Source: a virus
DNA length: 50,657 nucleotides
Virus record (IMG/VR): IMGVR_UViG_3300028581_000059
Location: 1-50,657 of that record
Reading direction: 5' to 3' (one strand)
A program made the translations under genes and the position numbers. Positions 1 through 7,595 of this stretch are shown here, piece after piece (the first letter of the stretch is position 1; every line of letters begins with the position of its first letter). Under the pieces are notes generated by a model that saw nothing but the letters and a program-made list of their open reading frames with translations, did no database searches and was not told where the DNA came from.

Positions 1-343
1 CGTTCCCGATAACCTGTATGACACCGCGTGCGAAGCCGTGGGGACAAACTTTGCCGGCGCGACCAGCATGATGGACCCCGACAGCGCAAACGGCAAGATC
101 AATACCCAATACAAGAGATGGACCGTTATCGCGTATCCGCGTCTCGACGACTACGATACGAATAACTGGTTCATGGTGGATTCCAAGAAGATGAAGGAAT
201 ACCTGCTGTGGGTTGATCGTATTGCGCCGGACATCGAGACCACGAAAGACTTCGAGACCAAGATGTTCAAAGAATCGGTTTATAGTCGGTTTGGGTATGG
301 ATTTACTGAATGGAGATGGCTGTATGGAATGTCGGTTTCTTAA
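1..343 (+). CDS. Major capsid protein, C-terminal part (cut by window start)
   Basis: The open frame runs in from the window edge (first full codon at 2) and stops at 341-343, giving 113 residues. The text (VPDNLYDTACEAVGTN, then RWTVIAYPRLDDYDTNNWF) looks like the end of a Mu-like or HK97-fold capsid subunit. The gene beginning at 50195 gives the matching N-terminal half and is cut at the other end, so both are almost certainly one gene of a circular map. The role would be the icosahedral shell subunit. A structured terminator-like element follows at 421-530. The capsid assignment is inference from family resemblance and position after a scaffold-like gene. Confidence 0.75.
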   Translation, partial: VPDNLYDTACEAVGTNFAGATSMMDPDSANGKINTQYKRWTVIAYPRLDDYDTNNWFMVDSKKMKEYLLWVDRIAPDIETTKDFETKMFKESVYSRFGYGFTEWRWLYGMSVS

Positions 344-420
344 TAAATTCCGGCATATAGTTCTTTGACAATTTAATGATTTAGACCTTGACAAGAACAA
401 ACCCCTCACGGGGTTAAGGG

Positions 421-530
421 TTTAGGGTTTCCTGAAGGTCCGGCCGGGCTGACGGGAACGCAAGAACAGAAGAACGGAAAGCTGGTTAGAGCTAACCCTC
501 TACCACTTTCCGTTTTTTTGTTGCCCTGAA
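421..530 (+). ncRNA. Structured RNA element, copy 1 (enclosed terminator hairpin)
   Basis: This is one of two related elements in the window; the other is at 17926-18032. TTTAGGG (421-427) pairs with CCCTGAA (524-530) through one G-T wobble and closes the element. TTCC (429-432) can pair with GGAA (455-458). The joining strand ACGCAAGAA (458-466) is identical in both copies. A long hairpin with a T-run (473-519) follows. The shared enclosing helix with compensating or wobble changes suggests a conserved RNA fold rather than a simple terminator. Function is unknown; it lies between the capsid gene and a fibre/spike gene. Confidence 0.5.
473..519 (+). terminator. Rho-independent-type terminator after the capsid gene
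   Basis: AACGGAAAG (473-481) pairs with CTTTCCGTT (506-514), and the T-run covers 513-519. The stem extends inward as TGGT/ACCA and AGAG/CTCT. A competing inner hairpin, GGTTA/TAACC (484-497), would exclude that extension, so the apical part is bistable. Confidence 0.75.
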
Positions 531-612
531 ATGAATGTAGTTTAACCGGGTAAGCGGGTCTAAGTGGCCCGGGCAGCCCTTCGGGGGTGTTCCGTACATG
601 GAGGATTAACAA

Positions 613-1602
613 ATGGGATTAACAAAATTTCCGAATGGAATTCTTGCGACTCCGAATATAGGGGGTTGTGATCGGTCAGAGATGTTTGAAAGTGGGAATA
701 TCTGGTTTGTCGATGGAGATAATGGATCTGCCAGTAATGCTGGCACTTCTCCGGATGTTTCGTTTGCACTTCCGACAACTGCGGTGACTGCGGCTTCAAT
801 GAGGGGGATCGTTTATGTCAGGCCGAGGGATACTGTGGCTGCGGCGCAGACGTATTATGTGGACAACATCACAATTCCGTTGACCAAGTCTCATCTGCAA
901 ATCTTGGGGTGCGCCCCGGATAGTTCGATGCCGTACTTTGGACCTATGATTAAAGCGTCCACTGTCACATCCCCGGTTTTGATAATCAAAAGCGCAGGGT
1001 GCTTGATCGAAGGTCTGGAACTGACCGGAACCGGACAGACGGCTGATGTCACGAGCATCGTGGAAACGCAAAACAACGGGACCACGACCAGGGCCTACGG
1101 AGTAACTATTCGTGGCAATACGTTCAGGAACGCCAAGGGTCATACGATTGGTTTGGGTGCCGCTCTCCACATGGATACGGCCATCTACATGAAGATTCAG
1201 GGGAATCTGTTCCGGGATAATCCGGTCAGTATCGTCTTCCAAACGACCTATGCGGCAGTCAATAGCCTTATCATCCAGAAGAATGTCTTCAGCGGACCAG
1301 TTGCCACCAGGGATGTGGATATTTGGTGTGACGGGTCGGCTGGAACGGGGCTTTTGATTCACGACAATCAATTCCCCGATGCCTTGCCTGCCCTGACAGA
1401 CGGGGCGATCAAGAAGTACATTTCGCTGAATGCCGGTTTATACGGAATGGTCAGCGAGAATAAGTTCGGCTATGCGGCGGGGACGGCGGACGCCTTGTTT
1501 GCCGCAACCGGCACGATTGCCAACATTCCGACGACCGTGATGATGGTAAACAACCAAGTTCAGATGGACGGCGAAGGTGAGACAGGCGTACTCACCGTCT
1601 AA
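613..1602 (+). CDS. Beta-helix virion protein (fibre or spike-like)
   Basis: 329 residues. GGAGG at 601-605 precedes the ATG. The middle of the protein (about 60-290) has short repeating strands typical of a right-handed parallel beta-helix: runs such as LEGLELTGTG, GVTIRGNTFRNA, MKIQGNLFRDN and LIIQKNVFSG, each with Asn turns. Such helices occur in phage tail spikes, fibres and some head fibres, and may bind or cleave host surface glycans. No catalytic residues can be assigned. It opens the gene run after the capsid terminator and is followed closely by small accessory genes. An alternative is a head decoration protein. Structural role likely; exact location on the virion not shown. Confidence 0.6.
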   Translation: MGLTKFPNGILATPNIGGCDRSEMFESGNIWFVDGDNGSASNAGTSPDVSFALPTTAVTAASMRGIVYVRPRDTVAAAQTYYVDNITIPLTKSHLQILGCAPDSSMPYFGPMIKASTVTSPVLIIKSAGCLIEGLELTGTGQTADVTSIVETQNNGTTTRAYGVTIRGNTFRNAKGHTIGLGAALHMDTAIYMKIQGNLFRDNPVSIVFQTTYAAVNSLIIQKNVFSGPVATRDVDIWCDGSAGTGLLIHDNQFPDALPALTDGAIKKYISLNAGLYGMVSENKFGYAAGTADALFAATGTIANIPTTVMMVNNQVQMDGEGETGVLTV

Positions 1603-1656
1603 ACCCTTAAAAGCGATGCGGGGCGCTATATCCCCGCACTTTAATAGGATAATACG

Positions 1657-2046
1657 ATGTCCACTTATACATTTAGGAAAAGGTGCGGAACGTGTAAAGG
1701 AACCGGAAAAATTATTCGACCGCCATTTGAGTGGATAGACGAAGAAGGAAACTCCCACGCGTCCACTGAAATAGATTGCCCTAATTGCCAAGGGAACGGA
1801 AGTTACGAATGGGGAACATTTGATAGCACACTCAAGTGTCCAACTTCGCTTGTTCTGGAAAATACCGACTATGATGAGTACACAGCCCTGACCGCCGCCA
1901 AGAAGACGTTTTATGCGCTTTTCATCTCTGCCGGAACTTTAGATATGACCGAGGGATCGAAAGCAAACGCCATGTTTCTGACAACGATCTTTCCACCGGG
2001 TACGGCCAGCAATACGGCAATAACAAGTGCCTTGGCAGGATTATAG
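1657..2046 (+). CDS. DnaJ-type zinc-finger protein, function unknown
   Basis: 129 residues. The N-terminal half carries two CxxCxGxG-type knuckles: CGTCKGTGK (about 10-18) and CPNCQGNGSYEWG (about 45-57), spaced as in the zinc module of DnaJ. The second half has no recognisable domain and is rich in Ala and Thr. Zinc binding is likely. A chaperone link is possible but there is no J domain. It sits among virion genes, so it could help fold or assemble a structural protein. No close family recognised. Confidence 0.55.
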   Translation: MSTYTFRKRCGTCKGTGKIIRPPFEWIDEEGNSHASTEIDCPNCQGNGSYEWGTFDSTLKCPTSLVLENTDYDEYTALTAAKKTFYALFISAGTLDMTEGSKANAMFLTTIFPPGTASNTAITSALAGL

Positions 2047-2055
2047 GGAGGGGTA

Positions 2056-2238
2056 ATGCTCATTATCATCAAGGGGCGACAACGGCTTGGAAAGACCCGT
2101 TCCGAACTGGAAAAGAATCTTCGCAAGGAATGGGGATCGGCAGCCCTCTCCCCGGAGCAGGTTGATAAGTGCCGGTATCTTGAACGGAAAACGGAAAGAG
2201 CGTGGCAGGACTCGGAAGTGATTGACAGCGTAAAATGA
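2056..2238 (+). CDS. Small basic hypothetical protein
   Basis: 60 residues, rich in Lys, Arg and Glu and probably helical. A Shine-Dalgarno GGGAGGGG (2046-2053) lies just before the ATG. It overlaps the next gene by 4 bases (ATGA-type coupling), which supports a real, co-translated gene. No domain recognised. Confidence 0.6.
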   Translation: MLIIIKGRQRLGKTRSELEKNLRKEWGSAALSPEQVDKCRYLERKTERAWQDSEVIDSVK

Positions 2239-2558
2239 GAACCGACCAGATGAAGTTTTCTGCCTCCTGTGAACTTTTGGAAAAGACCGTGGAGATTGAC
2301 GGGGTGATGCGGGACGTTTACGGAATCGCCTGCATGAGAGCCGAACCAAAGTGGCAGGGGTTGGGCCGCATGATACTCAGGTGGTCTGAGGAAAAGGCAA
2401 GGCGGGATGGGAAATATTGTTGTGTCGGGTTTGCCCTTCCCCATACTTATGAACGGTTCGACAAGAAGGCGGGCTGGTCGCACTGCGGAATGTATCAGAA
2501 CTGGGTAATTACAGCATCCATCCCGGTCGGAAAGATCGTTGTAAATGAACACTGGTAA
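2235..2558 (+). CDS. GNAT-fold acetyltransferase-like protein (short)
   Basis: 107 residues. The segment WQGLGRMILRWSEEKARRDG (about 40-59) fits motif A of the GNAT family (Q/RxxGxG/A, the acetyl-CoA pyrophosphate loop), followed by a strand and the pattern YERFDKKAGWSHCG usual near the GNAT C-terminus. It is shorter than the typical 140-170 residues, so N-terminal strands are reduced. It overlaps the genes on both sides. Small GNAT proteins occur in podovirus structural modules. A likely job is acetylation of a protein or small molecule; the substrate is unknown. Confidence 0.55.
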   Translation: MRTDQMKFSASCELLEKTVEIDGVMRDVYGIACMRAEPKWQGLGRMILRWSEEKARRDGKYCCVGFALPHTYERFDKKAGWSHCGMYQNWVITASIPVGKIVVNEHW

Positions 2559-3075
2559 GGTATGTATTGTCGGCAAGGGCAAAGGATGGGACGAGGCTCC
2601 TCTGGATTCACTGACATGGGGGATCACACAAATTATCCTGAGACGCCCCGTGGATCGTGTAATCGACATGAACGACTACACCCTGTGGGGGCCGGAAGAG
2701 GCAGAAGAGGCAGTACGGGCGAAAGCCCTGGCGGAAGTGCAGGGGGTCGAATACATCGACCGAAGCAACTATCCCTTAGAGGACGTGATTGACTTCTTCG
2801 GGACGGATTACTTCAGCAATACGGTGGATTATGCAATAGCTCTGGCGCTGTTTGAAATGTTCGATGAGATCCACCTTTACGGCGTGACGATGATGATGGG
2901 ATCAGATTATTATTTTGAGAAGCCCGGCGTCGATTTCTGGTGCGGAATGGCTCTCGGGAGAAGGGCAAAGGTGATCGTGCATGGTCAGTATTCAACCATA
3001 ATGAGGACACAAAACGGTTGCTTATATGGCTATGGTTTGCCGCAAAACTTGGATGAACGATTAAAGAAAGGATGA
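2545..3075 (+). CDS. Rossmann-like protein in the virion module
   Basis: 176 residues. It starts with VCIVGKGKGWDEAP, a strand followed by a Gly-rich loop, then alternating strands and helices, with DEIHLYGVTMMMGSDYYFEKPG (about 111-132) as a second strand-loop. The pattern suggests a nucleotide- or sugar-nucleotide-binding Rossmann-type fold, comparable to MptE-like or glycosyltransferase-like phage proteins. No catalytic motif is certain. The start overlaps the GNAT-like gene by 14 bases, so the two probably act together. Function unknown. Confidence 0.5.
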   Translation: MNTGKVCIVGKGKGWDEAPLDSLTWGITQIILRRPVDRVIDMNDYTLWGPEEAEEAVRAKALAEVQGVEYIDRSNYPLEDVIDFFGTDYFSNTVDYAIALALFEMFDEIHLYGVTMMMGSDYYFEKPGVDFWCGMALGRRAKVIVHGQYSTIMRTQNGCLYGYGLPQNLDERLKKG

Positions 3076-3078
3076 TTT

Positions 3079-3621
3079 ATGAGTGAAGCACAATTTTTTT
3101 CGGAAGTGGACATGACCACAAAGGACGGTATCAAGCAGGTCGCCTCAGAGTATCCCGCTTGGTACTACACGACCATGATGGATGATTTGAAAGAGGATAT
3201 TCGGCGGGAAGATTTTGCCCTTGAAAGTGGCGTTGTCCCGGCAGAGCGCAGGCCGCAGATGGTGGACAAGATCAAGAGACTGAAAAAGAAACTTGAGGAC
3301 ATCGAAAAGAGTGTCCCGAAATTGTCCGAGGCGGATGAAAGCAAACTCCTGAAAGTACGGAAGGAACTCGGGAAAGAGATTTCTTCCCTGATGTTCACCC
3401 GTTCGCAGATGCAGAAAGGCCTTGCAGACAGTCATACAGAGGCGCGACGGATGGTTGACCCTTGCATTTCCATCGAAAATGAAGCCGCTGAGGTCGCCCG
3501 AAAGTGCAATATCACTCCCCGAAATGGCAAAATATCTCGTACAGAGGCCGAAAAGATATGGAAGATAACCGGTCGGTACTTTGGGGAAATTAGCAATTCG
3601 GAATCTCTCAGAAAAGACTGA
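3079..3621 (+). CDS. Coiled-coil hypothetical protein
   Basis: 180 residues. The central part (about 55-130) is strongly helical with heptad-like spacing and many Lys and Glu (KIKRLKKKLEDIEKS is an example). The C-terminal 40 residues form a smaller helical domain with an HTH-like flavour (GKISRTEAEKIWKITG). The gene is preceded by AAAGGATG and lies 3 bases after the preceding stop. No family recognised; a structural or assembly role is possible because of its place between virion genes. Confidence 0.6.
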   Translation: MSEAQFFSEVDMTTKDGIKQVASEYPAWYYTTMMDDLKEDIRREDFALESGVVPAERRPQMVDKIKRLKKKLEDIEKSVPKLSEADESKLLKVRKELGKEISSLMFTRSQMQKGLADSHTEARRMVDPCISIENEAAEVARKCNITPRNGKISRTEAEKIWKITGRYFGEISNSESLRKD

Positions 3622-3642
3622 GGGATGTAATGGGTTTAGGTA

Positions 3643-4173
3643 ATGTCAAAAAAAGGATTTAAGCATTCCGAGGAAACAAAAAGGAAGATTTCGGAATCAA
3701 AAAAAGGACAGCCTTCTTCTCTGAAAGGCAGTCATATGTCTGAAGAGATAAAACAGAAACATCGTATTGCTATTACGGGAAAGAAACACTCCGAAGAAGC
3801 AAAGAGAAGGATGTCGATATCAAAAAAGGGCATGCTGAGTGGTGATAAAAACCCAAATTGGAAAGGTGGTGTGTCTAAGGTAGAAGGATACGAAAGTCTT
3901 TGGAAACAAAGGTACAGTTTTCGGAAGAAGAACATTGTTGGGTCATATACACATGGGGAATGGGAACTCTTGAAGGAACAATATGACTATTCCTGTCCAA
4001 GTTGCGGCAGAATGGAACCGGAAATTATATTGGCGGCAGATCATGTTATTCCAATAACCAAAGGTGGTTGTAACAACATTAGCAACATCCAACCGTTGTG
4101 TGGATCATGTAACAGTAGGAAGCATACGAAAATTTTCAGGATTACACCAGAGGGAGAGTTGATGTTGTTTTAA
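3643..4173 (+). CDS. HNH homing endonuclease with NUMOD3 repeats
   Basis: 176 residues. The N-terminal 65 residues carry three SEE-K-type NUMOD3 repeats (KHSEETKRKISESKKG; MSEEIKQKH; KHSEEAKRRMSISKKG), which bind DNA in GIY-YIG and HNH homing enzymes. The C-terminal HNH nuclease has two zinc pairs (C118/C121 and C153/C156) around DHVIPITKGG (133-142), with catalytic His134. It is a free-standing intruder between virion genes, more A+T-rich than its neighbours, which supports recent arrival. It probably cuts a cognate site in phages lacking it. Confidence 0.85.
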   Translation: MSKKGFKHSEETKRKISESKKGQPSSLKGSHMSEEIKQKHRIAITGKKHSEEAKRRMSISKKGMLSGDKNPNWKGGVSKVEGYESLWKQRYSFRKKNIVGSYTHGEWELLKEQYDYSCPSCGRMEPEIILAADHVIPITKGGCNNISNIQPLCGSCNSRKHTKIFRITPEGELMLF

Positions 4174-4182
4174 GGAGGCACT

Positions 4183-5094
4183 ATGCTCGGCATTGATTTA
4201 TTGAATAAATTGGCACAGTTATGCAACGACGCTCACCCGTCCGGATTTTGGCTTGATCGTAAGACCTCCTTCGATTACCTTTACGAAGCTGCGAAGAACT
4301 TTGCTTCTGACACTCGATCCCTTCATTCCACGCAGACCATAACGACTGTGGCGACACAGGCGAAGTATGCCCTCAATCCTAACTTCCTACGGGTGCTTAC
4401 GGAGGACAGCGATGGGAAAGAGACAATCCCGTATTACAACGGAACATCTACTTCCTGGCTCAGTTTGGAACAGTACCCTACCGTTGTGTATGACGATCTG
4501 GCCGATTCCACTCCTTACAGGTTTTCAATCACAGACAGGCCAAAGGCAACACAGATAACCGGCACGGCGACATCGGCGGGAACAAACGCCGGGGGGGAAT
4601 CTACCCTTACGGATACCGCCGCCGCATTCACCAGCATTGCGGCAGGAGATTCAATCTATGACACCACGGCAAGCCATATCGGTTATGCGTTGTCAGTAAC
4701 TTCCGCCACGGCATTAAAGACGGCCATGTTCGATCTATCCGCCGTGCAGAGTGCTTACGGGGACTGGGCCGATGACGATGCTTATATCATCCAACCCTCC
4801 GCTCGATATGACCTCGTTCTCGACCCACCCCCTGATACATCAGGACATACAATCGCCCTTGAATATGTCTGTTCTCCTACTCCGGTTTATACGGACTATG
4901 GCTCCTACGGATTCGCGTCCGGGTATGAGGAGGCCCTGTTGAAGTACGCCGCATGGCTCTACAAATACAGAGACCTCCAACCCAAATTCGGGGATGCGCT
5001 CTATGGGGCCTATGACATGCAGATGCGGAAGGCAAGAAGCAATAACAGATCGGTCAAGGGAATGAAACGAGTAAGGGCAAACTTTACGAGGTAA
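4183..5094 (+). CDS. Head-tail adaptor-like protein
   Basis: 303 residues, start after TAAGGAGGC. Residues 1-100 and 225-303 resemble podovirus adaptor/connector proteins: helical N-terminus, mid-protein sheet, and helical end with YEEALLKYAAWLYKYRDLQPKFGDALY. Residues about 115-215 look like an inserted Ala/Thr/Gly-rich beta domain (TGTATSAGTNAGGES...). The adaptor would dock below the portal and carry the nozzle encoded next. Assignment rests on order (adaptor then nozzle) and overall look, not on a sure motif. Confidence 0.55.
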   Translation: MLGIDLLNKLAQLCNDAHPSGFWLDRKTSFDYLYEAAKNFASDTRSLHSTQTITTVATQAKYALNPNFLRVLTEDSDGKETIPYYNGTSTSWLSLEQYPTVVYDDLADSTPYRFSITDRPKATQITGTATSAGTNAGGESTLTDTAAAFTSIAAGDSIYDTTASHIGYALSVTSATALKTAMFDLSAVQSAYGDWADDDAYIIQPSARYDLVLDPPPDTSGHTIALEYVCSPTPVYTDYGSYGFASGYEEALLKYAAWLYKYRDLQPKFGDALYGAYDMQMRKARSNNRSVKGMKRVRANFTR

Positions 5095-5097
5095 AAA

Positions 5098-7371
5098 GTG
5101 GCGCGAAAGAAGTTCACGACGCAAAGAACCATTGCCGATATGGAGCCGATTCCTTTCCGGGGCGGTTGCAATACCTATCTCCCGGCGATCACGTTACCTT
5201 CCGGCAAGTTCTCCATGATCCAGAATATGAGGGCGACCCATCCGGGATTCAAGGCGCGGACGGGTATGCTGAAACTGCACTCCACGGCGCACACTGCCAC
5301 AAAGGTTCTTTCCGCTTTTCACTTCAGCAAAGGCAAGCGATCCGAGAAACACTTTCTCGCGCAGTTTTCGGATGGGGATTTATACGAAGCCACGACACAG
5401 CCGCCCGGCGTCACCGCCGGAGCATTCGGAACCCTGAAATACTCCGGGGATAGCTCGGCTATCCCTGCCGCGTATTCAGTTATGGATGACAGCCTGCTTT
5501 ATTCAGACGGGGTAGATCAGCACCAGCTCTTCCCCGGCGATGCGAACCCGGTGACCAGTTTCCATGTGTATTCAAGCGCCGTGGCCCTTCCGTTGATTCC
5601 GGCTTTAGGAAACGACTACACGATGGAGGTATTGGATACCGCAACCTCGACCTATGCGGTTATTTCGGCCCTGGGGACAAATGCGGCGGATACCATTCTG
5701 ATATGCTGCCCCACCGTGCCGTCAAAACTCAATATCGTGATGAGTACGAGTGTCAATGCGGTTGTCTCTGCCTTGACCATTAAGTACATGAAAAGCGGAT
5801 CGCCCGATGCCTTTACTACGGTAGGGGCATCCCTCTCGGATGGTACGGCGACGGGCGGCGCCACGTTTGCTAAAAGCGGCACGATTTCATGGGACGCCTT
5901 GACCGATATGGTTCCCTCGTTCATGTTCGGGATAAGCGGATTCTGGCTTGCCCTTACCGTGTCTGTGGCTCTCAGCGCAACGGTGAGGATCAATCAAGTG
6001 ACTTACGGGGGCGCGTTCCAACCCCTTCAGAATGTATGGGATGGGGATTCAATCCCGGCATTGGAGGCGCGGTTTTATATCCATGCTTCCGTGGCGTATT
6101 TCACCTATTACGGTGCGTCGATTGATGTATCATCTATGGTTGCCACCAACGATGCAATTTATTTCAACACCATTGATAACATTAGAGCCATTTACATTGA
6201 CGCGACATCCACCCCGTCAACAACGGCATCCGTGACCCCGCACCTTTATTACTGGAATGGATCGGTATTCACAACGGAAGTGTCCAATCTGGTGGATAAC
6301 ACCGTCGGAATGACAAAACCCGGATGGATGACCTTCGATAAGGTTTCAGCGGAAAAGACGATGTTCCAGACATCGTATTATTCCTACTGGTGGAAACTAA
6401 CGATTACGGGTGGGAATTTCCCGGCAGATACCCGAATCGGAATCTATGTCATGCCGTATTATGACATCAATGATATTGCGACTACGGGAAGATGTAATTG
6501 CGCGTGGAAGAACCGGGCCGTCTATGGGACCGATAGGGATCAGTATCTTTTGGTTTCCGCCCTGCATCAACCGATGGTCCTGAATGGAAGCGACTTCGGA
6601 ACCCTCGATCCCGGAGATGGTAGGGCAAACCTACCCGTCTGTATGCGACAGTTCAAGAACGAATTGATGGTATGGCAGGAGGAAAAGGGAACGGATGGCG
6701 GGTGCTTTACCCTGTTTGAAGGCTATAACCCCGACACATACGGCAAACTGGTTCTATCCACAAAACTCGGAGCACTAAACGCAAAGAGCGCGGTAGTTGT
6801 TGAGGGGGTAGAGGTTTCAACCGAGACGGGGATTGAGGTTAGAACCGTTGTCTATGTCCTCAGTCATTACGGGGTTTATATGTCGGACGGTAGATTCTGC
6901 ACCATGATTTCCGACGACATCCGGGACAGGTTCGACACCACGAATGCGAATTGTATCCGAAGAGGATACGAATCAGATATGTGGATTGCCTATGATTCCG
7001 TATTCAATGTTCTTAGGCTTGGCCTCGTGTGCGGGACCGGGGAAGTTCCGAACGTGTTTCCCGTGTATGACATAACGGACAGCGCGTGGATGTTCGACAC
7101 GGGACTTGGACTTTCATCCATGTGCGAGGTTGAATCCGGCAGCGGAACCGCCCCGGTAGTTTTGTGCGGCGGGGGATCGGCGGACGGACTTGTGCATCTT
7201 CTGAATAGCGGGACGACAGATAATGGCGTGGCGATTGATTCTTATGCAACGGTGGAACTCGACGGGGCCGGACTGGTTATCAATCTAAGAGAATTGATTC
7301 TTGCAAAGGATGGGGATGTCACTCTTACCCCGTATCAGGACGGGACTGTTCAGACGGCAAAGGTCATATAA
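5098..7371 (+). CDS. Tail nozzle / tail tubular protein B-like
   Basis: 757 residues from a GTG at 5098, with GAGG six bases upstream. The N-terminus PFRGGCNTYLPAITLPSG and the string MRATHPGFKARTGMLKLH are characteristic of podovirus nozzle (stabilisation) proteins related to T7 gp12. Long beta-rich stretches follow, including a propeller-like half with CMRQFKNELMVWQEEKGTDG and HYGVYMSDGRFCTMISDD. The length fits the family. The protein would form the hexameric tail tip that gates DNA. It follows the adaptor by three bases and overlaps the next gene start by one base. Confidence 0.75.
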   Translation: MARKKFTTQRTIADMEPIPFRGGCNTYLPAITLPSGKFSMIQNMRATHPGFKARTGMLKLHSTAHTATKVLSAFHFSKGKRSEKHFLAQFSDGDLYEATTQPPGVTAGAFGTLKYSGDSSAIPAAYSVMDDSLLYSDGVDQHQLFPGDANPVTSFHVYSSAVALPLIPALGNDYTMEVLDTATSTYAVISALGTNAADTILICCPTVPSKLNIVMSTSVNAVVSALTIKYMKSGSPDAFTTVGASLSDGTATGGATFAKSGTISWDALTDMVPSFMFGISGFWLALTVSVALSATVRINQVTYGGAFQPLQNVWDGDSIPALEARFYIHASVAYFTYYGASIDVSSMVATNDAIYFNTIDNIRAIYIDATSTPSTTASVTPHLYYWNGSVFTTEVSNLVDNTVGMTKPGWMTFDKVSAEKTMFQTSYYSYWWKLTITGGNFPADTRIGIYVMPYYDINDIATTGRCNCAWKNRAVYGTDRDQYLLVSALHQPMVLNGSDFGTLDPGDGRANLPVCMRQFKNELMVWQEEKGTDGGCFTLFEGYNPDTYGKLVLSTKLGALNAKSAVVVEGVEVSTETGIEVRTVVYVLSHYGVYMSDGRFCTMISDDIRDRFDTTNANCIRRGYESDMWIAYDSVFNVLRLGLVCGTGEVPNVFPVYDITDSAWMFDTGLGLSSMCEVESGSGTAPVVLCGGGSADGLVHLLNSGTTDNGVAIDSYATVELDGAGLVINLRELILAKDGDVTLTPYQDGTVQTAKVI

Positions 7372-7589
7372 TGGATCGAGTGCGACTCAGTTTGAACGTA
7401 ACGGGGAAACATGGATCTCTGAAGTTTGCCGGAACGGATATTAGGGAAATGAGAGTGCTCATAAACAACATCGTGGAGAAGAGTCCCTATGTTCCCATGA
7501 ATCAGATCGGCGAGCATATCAGCGTGAAACTGGCCGGGGCAAGATTGGATTATGTTTGTTTCAATATCGAAACAATGGAAGCGCGATAA
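7371..7589 (+). CDS. Small hypothetical virion-module protein
   Basis: 72 residues. The ATG overlaps the nozzle stop (TAATG), so translation is probably coupled. Mixed alpha/beta text with a basic middle and no Cys pairs. Its position after the nozzle suggests a structural or tail-assembly helper. No family recognised. Confidence 0.6.
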   Translation: MDRVRLSLNVTGKHGSLKFAGTDIREMRVLINNIVEKSPYVPMNQIGEHISVKLAGARLDYVCFNIETMEAR

Positions 7590-7595
7590 GAGACG

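Noticed and set aside
421-530. Cyclic-di-GMP (GEMM) riboswitch
   Set aside because: GGGACGCAA and CAGGGC occur in copy 2 as in GEMM RNAs, but the CAAACC strand, the GAAA loop with its receptor and the usual second stem are missing.
1911-2669. 252-codon minus-strand frame
   Set aside because: Antisense to several well-spaced, coupled plus-strand genes; His/Pro/Ser/Arg-rich text typical of a shadow.
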